From: Anaeramoeba flamelloides
Taxonomy: Eukaryota > Metamonada > Anaeramoebidae
Length of the DNA stretch: 64,000 nucleotides
Direction of reading: 5' to 3'
Assembly (NCBI GenBank): GCA_027625915.1
Contig: JANTQA010000070.1
Location: forward strand, 439,001 to 503,000
Under the pieces are notes generated by a model that saw only the letters and a list, made by a program, of their open reading frames with translations, made no database searches and was not told where the DNA came from. Each line of letters begins with the position of its first letter. The first letter of the stretch is position 1. Positions 1 through 12,500 of the stretch are shown piece after piece. Position numbers and translations under genes: made by a program.

Positions 1-1
1 T

Positions 2-109
2 CATACACAATTCCTTCAAATTGCTGAGAAGGGTGAAAAGATTTCTACAATTGTCGTTTTTCAACCAAATATTTTTCATGTTTTTATTTTTGTCAAGAAT
101 CAATTTTAA
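2..109 (+). CDS. possible partial exon at the window edge
   Basis: A frame open from the window edge to a TAA encodes 35 residues, beginning HTQFLQIAEKGEKISTIVVF. Its composition is less A/T-biased than the DNA that follows, which suggests coding. The start lies outside the window and no partner exon was found, so it could be a chance frame. I do not recognise the protein. Confidence 0.2.
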   Translation, partial: HTQFLQIAEKGEKISTIVVFQPNIFHVFIFVKNQF

Positions 110-1398
110 GATTATCAGAGTATGGTCGAAAAAGTAAATCTTTGAAAAGGAAACATAATCCCCTATTTACTTTCTTAAAACGAAATTCTATTCTTAAAAT
201 CCTTTCAAAAATTTTTTTTTCAAAGAGAAATAAAAAAACTTTTATTGCTAAAAAAGAATTTGTTTTTCGAAATAAATCTTTTATTTCTTTTTTTATTTGA
301 GCTTTAAATGATTTTTCATGACATGTTATATCTTGAAAAGGGTGATTTATTCAAGTTCTTCGCTCTTAAAAAATAACTTTTTTAAAAGTATCCTTTTTCT
401 TAAATTGTTTTCTTAATTTAATAAATTTTTTCAACTTTCTTTTGATTTCAGAAGTGTCTTTCACTAAGAATTAATGAAGAATCAATTGTAGATATTACCT
501 CCAATTTCGAACTGCTATTGTAAAAAAATTGAGACGGTTATTTTCCATTTAATCCTACAAGTATTTGAAATTACTAATTATCAAATTTTTTGACTTATTA
601 TTGGTGAAGTAAACAACAAGATCTTAACATACCCAATTTATGAAAGGGATTGTCTTAAAAGACTCTATTTATTGCAAAATAAATGAACAAAAGTCTCATT
701 CAGCTTTGTTCTAAAAAAAAGATTTTTAAATTATTGAAAATTTCAAATTTTTAATTCTTAAAATGATCTTAAAGTATTACTCTTTTTCCTTTTAGAATTG
801 GGGCCTTTGACGATTTATTTTAATTCTTAGAATATATTTTTCGAGGAAAGTTGATGGAAAATTGTGATCTTATTACTGATAAAATGCAATTTATGCTTGG
901 AAATTTTTACTTGATTTTCCAAATCTAAAAATTTTTATGCTCAACTTTGAAATAAAGCATTTTAGATGTCAGGTATTAAGATACTCTGCAAATTTAGTTA
1001 TTCTTCAAAATATTCTTTGTTTGGGAATGTTCGATAAGAAACAATACCAAGATTTATAAAATCTGGTAATTGAAAGAAAAATTTATTCAAATTTATTAGA
1101 ATTCTAAAGTATTTTCCAATTAATAGTATTTGTTACAAATTAAGTGGAACAAAATTTTCATTCAGCTTTCCTCCAGTAAAAACAGTTTTAAATTATTGAA
1201 AATTTCACATTTTTAATTCTTATAACCAGTATAAATTTAATAATTTATCTTTTATTGAAATTACTGACTTTATCGATAATTATAATTATTGGAATGTGAC
1301 TATTTTAAAAAGTTGAATGAAAATTTGAATCTGTTTATTTTACAATTAACAGTAATCTGAATTCTCTTTATTGCACTTTTGCAGTAAAATGAAATTTG
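110..1398. other. intergenic AT-rich DNA with no gene seen
   Basis: No conserved coding signal on either strand. The block carries two of the diverged copies of repeat family P (about 660-1060 and 1130-1360). At 1399 a TTAA followed by GGGCTGAGTTACG resembles the outer end of family B, but no matching opposite end was found. Confidence 0.5.
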
Positions 1399-1726
1399 TT
1401 AAGGGCTGAGTTACGTACTGTTGATTTGTTTCTTATTCAAGAAGGCGATTACCTTTTAAAAAGTATCTTGCAAAATTGAACTTCTTCGGATTCGAAATTC
1501 AACTAATAAAAAAAAAAATTCCCCACAAATCTATTGGTTAAAAATTCAATTATCCAAAAAAAGTTTGGAGAAGAATCCTTTAGGATCTCAATTTCCAAAA
1601 TTTCAATTAACAAAAAAAAATACAGGGTATCCCTCTTTACAAATAATTCAATTAACAAAAAACTTTCAAAGTATCCCAATTTAAACAATTCAAGACAAAA
1701 AAAAAAAATAGAAAAAGAATTTTTAA

Positions 1727-2725
1727 GGGCGGAGTTAACACGGCTGAAATTAATTTTCTGAAATGAAAAAAAAAAAAATTGTAATTTTATCAGTGCCTAA
1801 TAATAACCAAAAACGAACAAATTTGTGAAACGTGATCCATCTCAAAAAATTATCAATTAAAAAAGAGAACATTTTTAGAAAAAAGTGCCAAAGAAGGACA
1901 CCCAATCTCCAATTAGAATGGTTGTGATTTATAATTTTGAAAGCAACTGTATTGATATTGAAGTGTATCTCTGAGGCGCTTTTTGAGATCTTGAAGATTT
2001 TTTTTTTTTTCATTTTTATCTATACATCAAATGAATTATTCTTACCATAAGAATGGTACACATTCCTTACAATTTGTTTCAAAATAAATTCAACTTATTT
2101 TTCATTCGGCTTTACAAAAAAAGGGTTTTTAAAAACAAGTAAATTTTCAAATTGTTAATAATCTTAAAGAAGCTTAAATTATTAATTTCTGTCTTTTAGT
2201 ATTCTGAACTTTTAGATTTATTTTAATTATTGGGTTGGTGATTTTTTAGGAAATCAGAATGAAAATTTTGAGCGTTTTATTCTGAAATTAACAGTACCCA
2301 CTCAAATTTTAGAGTGTTAAAATCTAACCAAAAATTCCGACAAATCAAATTAAATTGATTGTATACTTTAAGAAAACAATATTTTTTAAATTGAAGAAAT
2401 TTAATTCTTTGGAAATATAAAATTAGAAACAAGTAATTTTTTTTTTTAAATTTTTAAATTTTTGGAATTGTATAGCTTTTAAACTTTTTTTTAAATCAAA
2501 TTTTTTGCAATGAGATCCTCTAATTTTTTTTTTATTTGTCATTTGAATGAAATTTTTGTCAATGAGAGTACTTTTAAAAATTTTTTTATGTTAGAATTTT
2601 TTGCCAATGAGATACTCTTTGATTGATTTTTTTGTTATTTGAATTTTATAAATCAAAAGAAGGACAATTTCATAATACCCTTTATAGTTTCATGACGCCC
2701 CTTGAGCACAGGGAAATTACACGGT
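1727..2725 (+). mobile_element. TTAA-flanked MITE-like element, family B copy 1
   Basis: The left end follows TTAA at 1723-1726 and reads GGGCGGAGTTAACACGG, matching the ends of the copies at 12269 and 59400. The body shares blocks with those copies, including AGATCTTGAAGATTTTTT and a TTGTATACTTT segment. The right end, near TTACACGGTAAATGA at about 2725, is eroded. No transposase reading frame is present, so it would be non-autonomous. Confidence 0.55.
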
Positions 2726-2739
2726 AAATGAATAGAACT

Positions 2740-3259
2740 TTATTTGAAAAATAAAATGACGAAATGAATATCATCATTCCTTATTTTAAATTCCCAAATT
2801 GTTACATTTTTTCAAATTAAAAACCAATTGTTATCTTTTAGTACACAATCAAATAGTATTTGATTTAATCTCTTTCGTGGTTATTTTAAAACTCCTTTTA
2901 TTAAGAAAGTAAAGATTTTATAATATTTTTTATCCTCCAGAAAAAAACAACTCTTTTGGAAAAGGAAAAAAAGAAAAAAAAAATCTTATGAGATCTCAAA
3001 AAGCATCATAAAGCAACATTTCGAAGCAAATATACCGTTGTAATCAATATTATAAATTATAACCATTCAAATTAGAAATTGGGTGTCATTTTTTGGTGAT
3101 TGTTTCAAAAAATACTATCATTTTTGATTGTTGGTTTTTTGGGTTAGTATAGTTTTTCATATTATGATTGTTTTTAATTAGTATTTAGTAACTTTAAAAA
3201 TTAAAAATATATTTTTTTTTCATGTCAGGAAATTATTTTTCAGGGTAAATGACCAACCC
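2740..3259 (-). mobile_element. family B copy 2, opposite orientation
   Basis: Its outer end reads GGGTAAATGACCAACCC followed by TTAA at 3260-3263, the family B terminus. Inner blocks match the copy at 12269-12956, including TTTGATTTAATCT and AGATCTCAAAAAGC. It lies tail to tail with copy 1, so the pair forms a large imperfect inverted repeat. The inner boundary is approximate. Confidence 0.5.
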
Positions 3260-3263
3260 TTAA

Positions 3264-4289
3264 ATTAGAATTTATGAAAAAAAAAAAATCTTTGAAATAA
3301 GATAACTCATTTTTCTAAAGATGATAAATATTTTTAAAATCGGGCTTGATTCTTTTTCTTGTCCAAATAAGTACGCTAGCACCTTTGGTGAAAAATAAAT
3401 AAATAAGATTTGCAAGGCCCATAAATATAATTTTTGGAAATATTATTTATTAAAAGTTCAAAAAAAAATCATTACATATATTTGAAAGATAAAATACCAT
3501 TGATTGCCAAATAATCATTAAATTTTCAAATTGGTGTGTTGATTAAACATTCTGAACCTACCACTTTTTACCTTTTGACAAATTCAGAAATCAAAAAATA
3601 CACAAATTACCAACATTAATAAATAGTTAGACTGAAAATGTTAATCTAATTAATTTTAACTTTTCTGATGAAAATTGATATATTGATCATAAGAAATCTG
3701 ATTCTAACAATCACTTTGTTTTTGTATCCAAAAAATAATAATCCAATTGTTTGTAGATCCATTCTTTAATATTTTTTTCGATGGTTTAAATTTAAATAGG
3801 ATAAACTTTAAGTTTTTTTGAACAAAATTTCCATTGAGAGAACTTGTAAATTTTATTTATTTATTTAAAAAAAAAAGTATTGGGTTGCACAATTACACAA
3901 AAACGTAATTAAAATATATCAAAAAAATCGTTTTTAAAACAGTTAAAGTTTTCGAATTAATTTTCAATAAAAAAAACTTGGTGCTTTTTTATTGAATTTA
4001 ATGATCTGAAAAATAAAAGGAAAAATTTGTAAAGCATTGCTTTGATTTTGAACAAGTTTTTAATTTGATAAATAAATTTTTCAAAAATCAAATTTTAGTT
4101 CTTTAAAATGACAAAAACGGTTTCTACCGAGATTGAAATTGGCTTTGTATATAAAAAAGAATTATTTCAGATCTCTAGAATAAAAATTATTCGATAATTT
4201 TTGAGATTGATGACTTGGATTATTTTTACAATAAAACCTCTTTAAGTAGTATTTTGAAGAAGTGATAAATATTTCATTTTTATTCTTAC
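3264..4289. other. intergenic DNA without recognised content
   Basis: AT-rich sequence with short homopolymers. I see no conserved exon, RNA gene or paired terminal repeats here. Confidence 0.4.
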
Positions 4290-4756
4290 TATTTGTTGCA
4301 AAATAAATTGAACAAGAATTTCATTTAGTTTTCCAAAATAATTTTTTATTAAATCATGCAAAATTTCAAATTTTTAAACCTGAAATCGATTTAATTCTTA
4401 ATTACTTTGAAGAATTAAGACTTTTGGTCATTTGTTATTATTCTTGGTTGGTGTATTTTGAATAGGTGGGCTGAAAATTTTGATCTTTTTATTTTGTAAT
4501 AAATAGTATAATTCTGGTAGTATTTGTGATAATAATTTCAAATATAAAAATTTATTAAAATTGGTTCTTAATTTAAGAATTTCCCAAAAACAAAACAGAG
4601 GGTGGTCTACTCAAAACTTGCATTTTTTTCAATTCACATTAATATCTAATAAATTTGAAAAAGTTTTTCAAAATTGTTATATATAATAATTTTTATTATA
4701 TGAGTGTATTTTAAAAATACAAAATTTAGAGATTGTTTTTTGAAAGAATTTTCTAC

Positions 4757-5025
4757 GGTGATCAAAATAATACTTGCTCAACGACTATAACCGAGTTTCA
4801 AAATAAACTATTTTTTATATTTTTGACTCGATTCATAATGTTAACAGGTGTTGTTTTGAGTGTTTATTCCAATTTTCTTATCCAAAAAATATTTTTAAAT
4901 TTTTGGATCAGAATCATTTTTTCTAATTTCGAAAAATTTTTTATTTGCTTTTTCAAATTTCTGTTTTTCTTTTTCATTTGCTATTTTTTGAAAAATTTTT
5001 CTTTTTCTTTTTTTTTTACTTTTTT

Positions 5026-5058
<33 letters not shown>

Positions 5059-6000
5059 ATTTATCTTTTTTTTTTTGATACTTTTTTTTTTGGCAAAAGA
5101 TCATTTGAAAAAAAAAAAAAGATCTTCAAAAAGACAATGTATAATTCAGAAAATTGAGACTATGTGATGTATTTTAAAATAAATTTAATTGTTGGTAAAA
5201 AATCTTGTTGTTAAACTTTTTTTCAGTGAAAGTTCAGTAATAAAAATTGGTAATGCTCATATCAAAAATTGTTACTCACTTATTTTTAGTTTTTGGTTTT
5301 GTTTTTTTTTTCATTTTTAAAATATCAGTTTTTAATATATTTAGAATGGTTTAAGGACTATGTTTTCAGGTGAAAATGGTGAAATAATGTATAAAATCAC
5401 CCTTGAATGAGTTATATAATCACAGAAATATTTGTCGAAGGAAAATTTCTTTTAGAAAAAATGTGAAATTTTCACCATTTTTAAAAATTTTCATAATTTT
5501 TGTCTTGTTAGATCATGCAAAAATTTGATTTCAATATTTCAAATTTTCCATTCCAAGTATTTGAACCCACATTAATTCTTCTAGCTGTTGTATATGTATT
5601 GTACACTTGCTTTTACAAGTTTGAAATGTTCTCAAATTTGAAATGTACGTGAAAATCCCCAAAAGCGTTTTTTTTTCAATGATTTTTTTTGTTATTTTCA
5701 ATTTTCCTTTTGATCGAAAAACAAAGAAAAAAAGTCTTCATGGAAAGGTTTAGATAAGGAAAAAAATTTTTTTTTTTTTTTATTGTCCAATTTCTTCTGT
5801 GTGAAAATTTTTTGTGAGTAGTGAAAGTGAATTAACACAATTACTCAACCCCCACAATGGTGGAATGTAATCCTTAAAACTTGATTAGCATCAAGATTTA
5901 ATTATTAATTGTCTATTGAATTCTAAAGTATAATTTTTTTTTGTTTCAATTTTTTATTTCATGTGAGTCACGATTTTTGAAATGGTGTTTATAACTATAC
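4757..6000 (+). repeat. repeat family F copy 1, split by the OST5 first exon
   Basis: Two blocks, about 4757-5350 and 5827-6000, match one contiguous repeat at 11640-12264 continuing at 12961. Shared anchors are GTTTTGAGTGTTTATTCCA, AGATCTTC, GAAAATTGAGACTA, CAGTAATAAAAAT and TTTTTGAAATGGTGTTTA. The left end, GTGATCAAAATAATACTTGC, resembles the terminal repeat of family G. A long poly-T tract lies at about 5030-5058. The block between the two halves holds exon 1 of OST5. Confidence 0.5.
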
Positions 6001-7411
6001 TTTTTTTTCTTCCTGTTTCAATGCAATATCCAATTCACTACCCAATAGTATACCTAATTTCAAATCAATTTTAAAAATAAACGCCCTTTTAATTTTCAGT
6101 AAAATTTAAATTATGAATATAATTAGTTGAAAATTTTGTACAATTTTTCAATTTTTTTGAATTTTTTGGGTTTTTTTTTTTTTCAGAAATTATAATAATT
6201 TTAGATTCAGTTTTTGATCAAAAAATCTCAACTTTAAATTGAAGGCCTTCATACCTAGTGTTTTTTCTTTTTGATAGGAACTTATATATCAAAAAATTAT
6301 GTTTGTTTTTTTTGTTACCTAATAATATGTCCCTACTAACCAAAAAACACTAAAAATGGAAAACTGATCAAATACTTTCCATTAATACAATTAAAAAAAC
6401 TAAAGGAAAAAATTAAAATAAATAAAGTTTCAATTTAACTTTTTCTGGAAAACATTTTTTGCCAAAATCATTGGATTCACACTTGAAATTATGTATATTT
6501 TTAGATTCAGTATCTTGTTTTAACTCATTTACTAAAACAAATTCTAAATTATGGGGAATTTTCTTTTCACAAAAGGCACTAATTTGGTCCGCAAATGTTT
6601 TTTTTTAGTTTTAAATGGTAAAATTAAAAAAAAGTTCAACTAAAAGGATAAACTCTCTGGGAAAGCATTCTAATTTAATATATTAACTTATTCTTGGATT
6701 TCAAACTTTTCTCAACCCCAATTTTTCAAAAAAAAAAATATAAAAGTGCATAGTAATTTCAAAAAATATTTTCGATATTCAAAAGTTGAGAGTGTTTTTA
6801 TTCTAAAAAAAATTATCCCAGTGGTTAATTGAATTAAGTATGAAGCTTAGATTTCGAAAAATATTAATCAGAAAAAAATAGTGCTTAATTTTATTAAGGA
6901 CATATGTCGATGAAAATTCAAAAATTTCTTTATGTGGTGTGGACATATTTGAGTTGATCAATTCTAATCTCTTCATTCTTCTTTTTTTTCTCTCTCTCTT
7001 ACTCAAAAGTCTCTTTTTTTAGTTCGTTGCTGAAGCAAAAATTATTTAATTTAAAAAAACTAAGACTCCTCATGAAATTGTAAAACGAAATTCTTTTAAT
7101 GATAACAATTTTTTCTTTGTTGTTGAACGGTTATTTTATCGAGATCATTGATCGGCTTATTATTATTTATGATTGTCCCTAAGTTTAAAAGTTATCCAAA
7201 GTTCAAAAAGTCTAAGTTCTGTTCGAGAAAACAGTCTTGGTGCAAATATTTTAAATGTTGTCTAAATAAAGTACTTTATCAAAAGTCAGAAAAAAGAAAT
7301 TTTATTGAATTAGTAAAACGAACCCTTTTGATTTCCTTTTTGTTGTCACATCTAGGGACCAATACACTAACAACAAAAAACAAAAAAAACAAAAAAACAA
7401 AAAACAAAAAA

Positions 7412-7454
<43 letters not shown>

Positions 7455-7876
7455 AAGTGAAAAGAAACAATTATAAATAAGGAAAAGTAAATATCTGCAA
7501 TAAAGAGCCAATAACACTATGGTCTTTCTTGAAGAAAAACAATGTTACGAAGCTTATCTGCATTGAAAATCTTTTGCTGAAATGAGAAGGAAAACAGACA
7601 TGAACAGAATTTTCCTCTTACTGTACAGCCAATTAAAACTAAATGTTTTAATTTTTTGATTTTATTTTTAACCAGAATCCTCAAACCTTTTTATATAGTT
7701 TAAGGATGAAAAATTCATGGGGTGTATAAGTAATTGGTTTATTTTATGCCAAAATTAATTTTAAATTTTCCAACGTTTTGAAATATAATTAATGTTCTTC
7801 AGGCGTGTTAACAACAATCTATGCAAGTGTTGGTGCATCTAAATTTAATCTTTTTCGAATATATGTGTGTTATTGA
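5515..7876 (+). CDS. OST5: oligosaccharyltransferase subunit OST5/TMEM258, three exons
   Basis: Small membrane subunit of the ER oligosaccharyltransferase, which transfers glycans to asparagines of nascent proteins. Exons are 5515-5644, 6576-6617 and 7803-7876; introns of 931 and 1185 nt have GT...AG ends and both junctions are phase 1. The product is 81 residues (human TMEM258 79, yeast Ost5 86). Residues 11-43 hold FPFQVFEPTLILLAVVYVLY, the first membrane helix, aligning with the VFPHLTVVLLA region of TMEM258. Exon 2 gives TNLVRKCFFLVLNG. Exon 3 starts VLTTIYAS, very like the LTTVFAS of yeast Ost5, and ends with IYVCY where the family usually ends GVYV or GIYV. The ATG at 5515 follows an in-frame TAG. 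Homology is by memory, exon joining by phase; exon 2 is the least certain because it is only 42 nt. Confidence 0.62.
5990..6340 (-). mobile_element. family G fragment in OST5 intron 1
   Basis: Shares the blocks CATCCAATTTACTACCCAAT (here CAATATCCAATTCACTACCC) and the long TTTTTGAATTTTTTGGG stretch with the inverted family G copies near 36443 and 50478. Terminal repeats are not clear, so this is a partial copy. It continues directly from the end of repeat F. Confidence 0.4.
7418..7452. repeat. long poly-A tract
   Basis: A run of more than thirty adenines follows shorter A5-C units, in OST5 intron 2. Such tracts recur at about 5030 (T), 11890 (T), 38096 (A) and 51189 (A). The long Lys/Phe reading frames across them are low-complexity shadows. 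Confidence 0.7.
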
Positions 7877-8204
7877 TACTTTTTTTTTGTGCCTTTTGCT
7901 TTTTGTCTTTTTTCCCTTCTTCCAAACTGGAACAAAACTTTCTCTTCAAAAGTTCACTTAACACAATTTTTAAGAGAATTTTACTTTTTTACAAATATTT
8001 TATTCTAAACCTCCTAAGAGATGAAGTGACAAGAAAATTTAAGAGTTGAAGGTTTCTTTTTTTATTATATTTTGATTTCACAGAACCACAAATAAAATAT
8101 ATTTTAATCGTTAAAAAGAATTTTCTGATTTAAGTGTTATTTTAATTTAATCAAGACACCTATTCAGTGATTTAAAGTTTGTTTTTGGTGATTTTTTTTT
8201 TTTG

Positions 8205-9591
8205 TTTTGTTATTTTCGTTTCTTTTGCCTGTGTAATCGATAATAAAAACCATTTCGAACGATTTATCCATTTTCCTCGAATTGTTAAAGATTTCTCAAA
8301 GTAAAGAGTGGAATACAAATTAATTCAATTTCAAAACTTCGATTACATTTGCTCATTGAAAAGGCAATAATCCAACAAGATTGGAAATAATACAGCGCAC
8401 CGTAAACTACGAGTACATAGTCATTTCAAAAATGTGTTGTAATGGACAGTATGTGCAATAACCCATTTTTTTATTTCTCTTTGTTTTGTTGAAAAATTAT
8501 AGTTTTTCAAAGAATTTTGTAGAGTAAATTGTCATTTTTGCATTTTTAAAATGCTGGAAAGTGTACTTTTAAATTGGTTTTTGGTTCCTAACCATTTTGT
8601 TTAAGGGACTAATCACATTTATTTATTTTTTACCCAAAGTTAATAATGGTATTTGAATTTTAAATGGAAAAACATTTCACTCAATTTTCTTAATTTTCTA
8701 TTCCCAAAAGATTTTTCTATGAATAGGTTTCAATTTATGCTTCTAGTTGAAAAAAGGAAATTGAAAATAAGTGAAAATTATTGGCATCTACAGTTTGTTA
8801 AATAACCCGTTTCGAAGTTTTCATATCGTGTTTTTGAAAATTGTTTGTGTTGTTTTTTGAAATAACTGTTGTTTTTTTTTTTTAATGTTTTAATTTTTTC
8901 TTTAACCATTGTTTTTGGTTTTTATTTTGTGTTTAATGAAAAATACAATCTAGTTTAACTATACTTTCAAACCAAACAATATTTACAATCGATCATATTG
9001 TCCAAGTGTTTTTTCTACAACCTTCAATTCCAATATCCTCCTGATAAAAGAGATCTAATTTAAACAAATTTAAACAAAACAACACCAGAACCCACAATAA
9101 CCAAATCTTTCAATTTGAATATTTACTCAAAAATAATGAATCAAAAGGAGAAAAAGAGTTTCTTTAAAACTTTTTTACTGGTAGAGTGGTGAAACTAACC
9201 AGTGTTTTTTATTTTAACCCATTACTACAATTTAACTCATGCAAAAAATATTGGCTGACTCTTGAAATAAAAGAAACAAATTAATGGGATGAAAACAGTA
9301 CATAAACAAGAAATTGTGCTCTTTAAATAAATTTTAAAAAAGAATTATGAAGATACTGGAAGATTAAAATTTAATTTTTTTGACAAAAAAATGAGAACAT
9401 AATTTCATTTTTTGAATTTTATTAAAAAAATTAATTTTTTCTCACAAATTTTGTAATTATGCTGAAATTTTTGAAACAAAAGCATTTATTATTATTGTGC
9501 CATTTCGACTAATCAAAGATCTAACCTCTCAAGTCAATTTGGATCTGAACCAAGATTCTATAAGTGATTTCTGGTCTTCCAATACCCAAGT
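8205..9591. other. intergenic or intronic block with possible - strand exons
   Basis: Contains a solitary A-family-like left end at 8601 (TTAA then GGGACTAATCAC) with no matching right end. On the - strand there are several splice-like junctions (acceptors near 8226 and 9054). Only 9526-9591 joins in phase with the exon at 13947; the downstream continuation is ambiguous between frames. Confidence 0.3.
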
Positions 9592-12500
9592 CTGAAAAAA
9601 AAACACAAGTTAAATTTTCCTAATGGGTTAAAGGTTGTGTGAACGGGTTATTTACACCACTGTACCTTCACATATTAACAAAATGAGATATGAATTTTTC
9701 AAAGTTTTTTCAAGAAGAAATGAAAAAAAAATTCCCTTTCATTTTCCTTTTTTCCAATTTCACTTCCGTAAGTCCTCAAACCATACCTTGTAATTGGTTG
9801 ACTTTCTTTATTTGTTTTCATTCTTTTTTTATCCTCGTACTGGTATTTGAATTACAATGGGATTAATTTTCAGTTCATTTTCAATTTCCTTTCTTTGAAT
9901 ATTTAGTTTTCAAATTCCAATCTACTTCTTTGACTCTGTATTTTCGCATGAATAATGAAGAAAATCAAGAAAAAATATTTTACCATTTCAAATTGAAATA
10001 CCAGTATTAGAAGAGTTAAGAATCCAAAATGAAAGAATATTTCATCTTGAATCAAAAGTTAATTTAACCATATTTTAACTGATTAAAATTCTACAAGAAC
10101 ATGTCCAATGACCAAATTAATTATAAGTCAATCCATTTTCAACAAGTTTAATAATGATAGGAAATTAAATCTCTTATAAGATCAATTTTCATTGATTATA
10201 ACAAGATCTTTCAATTTTTCAATCAATATAGAAGAAAGAATATTTTGGAAAACTTTGGAGAAAAATTTCTTTTATGACTTAGAGAATGACAGTATTATAG
10301 ACAAGATCGAATTCCTTTTTAAAAATAAGCACACTCTTGAAATTTTTTCATTTCAACAACAGATAAAAATTGAAAACAAAAATCAAAAAAGTTGAAAAAA
10401 TACACTTAAAAACACATTTTTGAACAAACAAGAGTAAAAAGTTTGAAAAAAAATACTTATACGAGTCAACACGGGTTATTGAACATACTGTAAAATTCAA
10501 TTACCAATACTAAGGGACAAATAAGTCTAATTTATTTGTAAATCCATAACAATAGAGTAGTTATTTTCACATCGGATACAATTAAACCCAATAAAAAAAA
10601 TTCATTTATCAACTTTAGAGAAATGAGTTATCATTTTTAAAAGAGTTCATTTTTCCCAATTTAATTTTCAGTCGAAAGATCCTTATCCCTTTTTGTCTGG
10701 ATTTTAGGATCAAATAAGAAAAAGAAAAATTTTAAAAAAGTTTTATATTGATAAAATATCTTACTTATAACAATTTCGGTAAATCTGTTTGAATAATTAA
10801 CCATGGGGCATTTAATCTTATAATAAAAAAACAAAAATACACTTCCTACTGTTGTTAAAATAAAGCATATAGAAAATTGTAATCCGTGTTTAAAAATAAA
10901 AAGTGTATTTTTTGAGTTATAGAAGACCTATACATCAAACAATCAAAGAAACCAATAATAAACCCTAAAAAAATATGGTATTGGTTTCTTAAAGTTTTAT
11001 TATTTAAAAAACAATTCTAAAAATAGAGGATCTAATGGCAAAATTTATCTCAAAAAATAGAGTGAATTTTTGAGGAAATTTTTTTCATCAAAAAACAAAA
11101 AAAAATTCAAAAAAATTGAGAATATTATGAAAAATTTTCTACAAATTGCTTGAATAATTTATTTTTTTACTGATAATAACCAGGCGTTTACTTTCAAGAT
11201 TGATTTAAACTTAGTTATACTATTGGGCAGTAAATTGGATGTTACATCGGTACGAGCAGAAAAAAAAGCACGGATTATATTTTGAAACATAGATAATAGT
11301 CGTTACCCACACATTATTTTGATCACTAAAGCACCCTTTAAAGTCGATAAAATTGATCATTGTTGTTTATTTACAAATATTTATTAAATTTCTTGATATT
11401 TTAAATAGAAAGGGTAATATTCTTTTTAAAATACCCAGAGTATAAACTAGGAACTATTAGAATTAAAATCAGTCATTTGAGAATATCTATTATTTTTTTT
11501 ATTCAAATTATTTAGTTGAATTTATTTTATATTTTTGGAAAATATTTGTAAAAATTCAAAATTATGTCATTTTTTTATAGATAAATATATAAAATATCAA
11601 GTAACAAAAAGCCCTTCTAATTAGACAATTTTTTAAGTAAACTAGATTGCAATTATTTTGACTCACTTTAGAATGTTAATGGAAATTGTTTTGAGTGTTT
11701 ATTCCAGTATTCTTATCAAAAAAACTATTTAGAAAATTATAGATCAGAACCATTTTTTCTCATTTTGCAAATTTTTTTTATTGCTTTTTAAACTTTTTTT
11801 TTTTTTTTTTTTGTGAAATTTTTCTTTTCTTCTCTTTTTCTTTTTCTTTTTTGTTTGATTTCTTTTTTTTTTGATTTCTTTTTTTTTTTTTTTTATTTTT
11901 TTTTTTTTTTTTTTTTTTTGCAAAAGATTGTGTGGAAAAAAAAAAAAGATCTTCGAAAAGACAAATAATCACTATGAAAATTGAGACTAGGTAATGTCTT
12001 TTAAAATAAATTTAATTATTCTTAAAAAATCTTGTTCTTCAACTTTTTTTAAGTGAAATCTCAGTAATAAAAATCCTATTATACTCATTCCAAAAATTGT
12101 GACTAACTTTTTTTTAGTTTTTGGTTCTATTTTTTTTTTAATTTTGATAAAATATCAGGTTTTTATATATTTAGAATGATTTAAAAGTGAATTAAAAATC
12201 ATATTTAGTTATTAATTGTTCCTGAATACTCAAAGATATTTTTTTTTTCAATTTATTATTTCAGTTAAGGGTCTAGTCATTTACCGTGAAAATGCTCCAT
12301 CCTCAAGGGGTAACCTGATACCAAAAAGGGTATTGTGAAACACCCTTTCTTTTGGTTGACAAAATTCAAATAACTAAAAAAAAATTTTCATAGATCTCTT
12401 TGATAAAAAATTCAATTAAAAGAAAAATAAGTTCAAAAGAGTTCTTAATTTCAAAAAATCAAAATTTAAAAAAAAAATTCATCTTTTCTCTTTTTATATT

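Larger units (their letters stand above)
660..4560 (+). repeat. repeat family P, four dispersed diverged copies
   Basis: Four stretches of roughly 230-400 bp share the same order of blocks: a segment like CAAAATAAATTGAACAA, then TTTCATTCAGCTTT, then a fragment like TTGAAAATTTCAAATTTTTA, and later GAAAATTTTGATC. They lie near 660-1060, 1130-1360, 2070-2320 and 4290-4560, all in one orientation. Family is unknown; no coding capacity is seen. The third copy lies within the B-family copy at 1727. Confidence 0.5.

Noticed and set aside
4733-5167. A 144-codon + strand frame rich in Phe
   Set aside because: It is the translation of a long poly-T tract within repeat F, and the other copy of the repeat does not preserve the frame.
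7148-7480. A 110-codon + strand frame ending in many lysines
   Set aside because: Its second half is translated poly-A and the first half has no recognisable motif; it lies in OST5 intron 2 and does not match splice phases.
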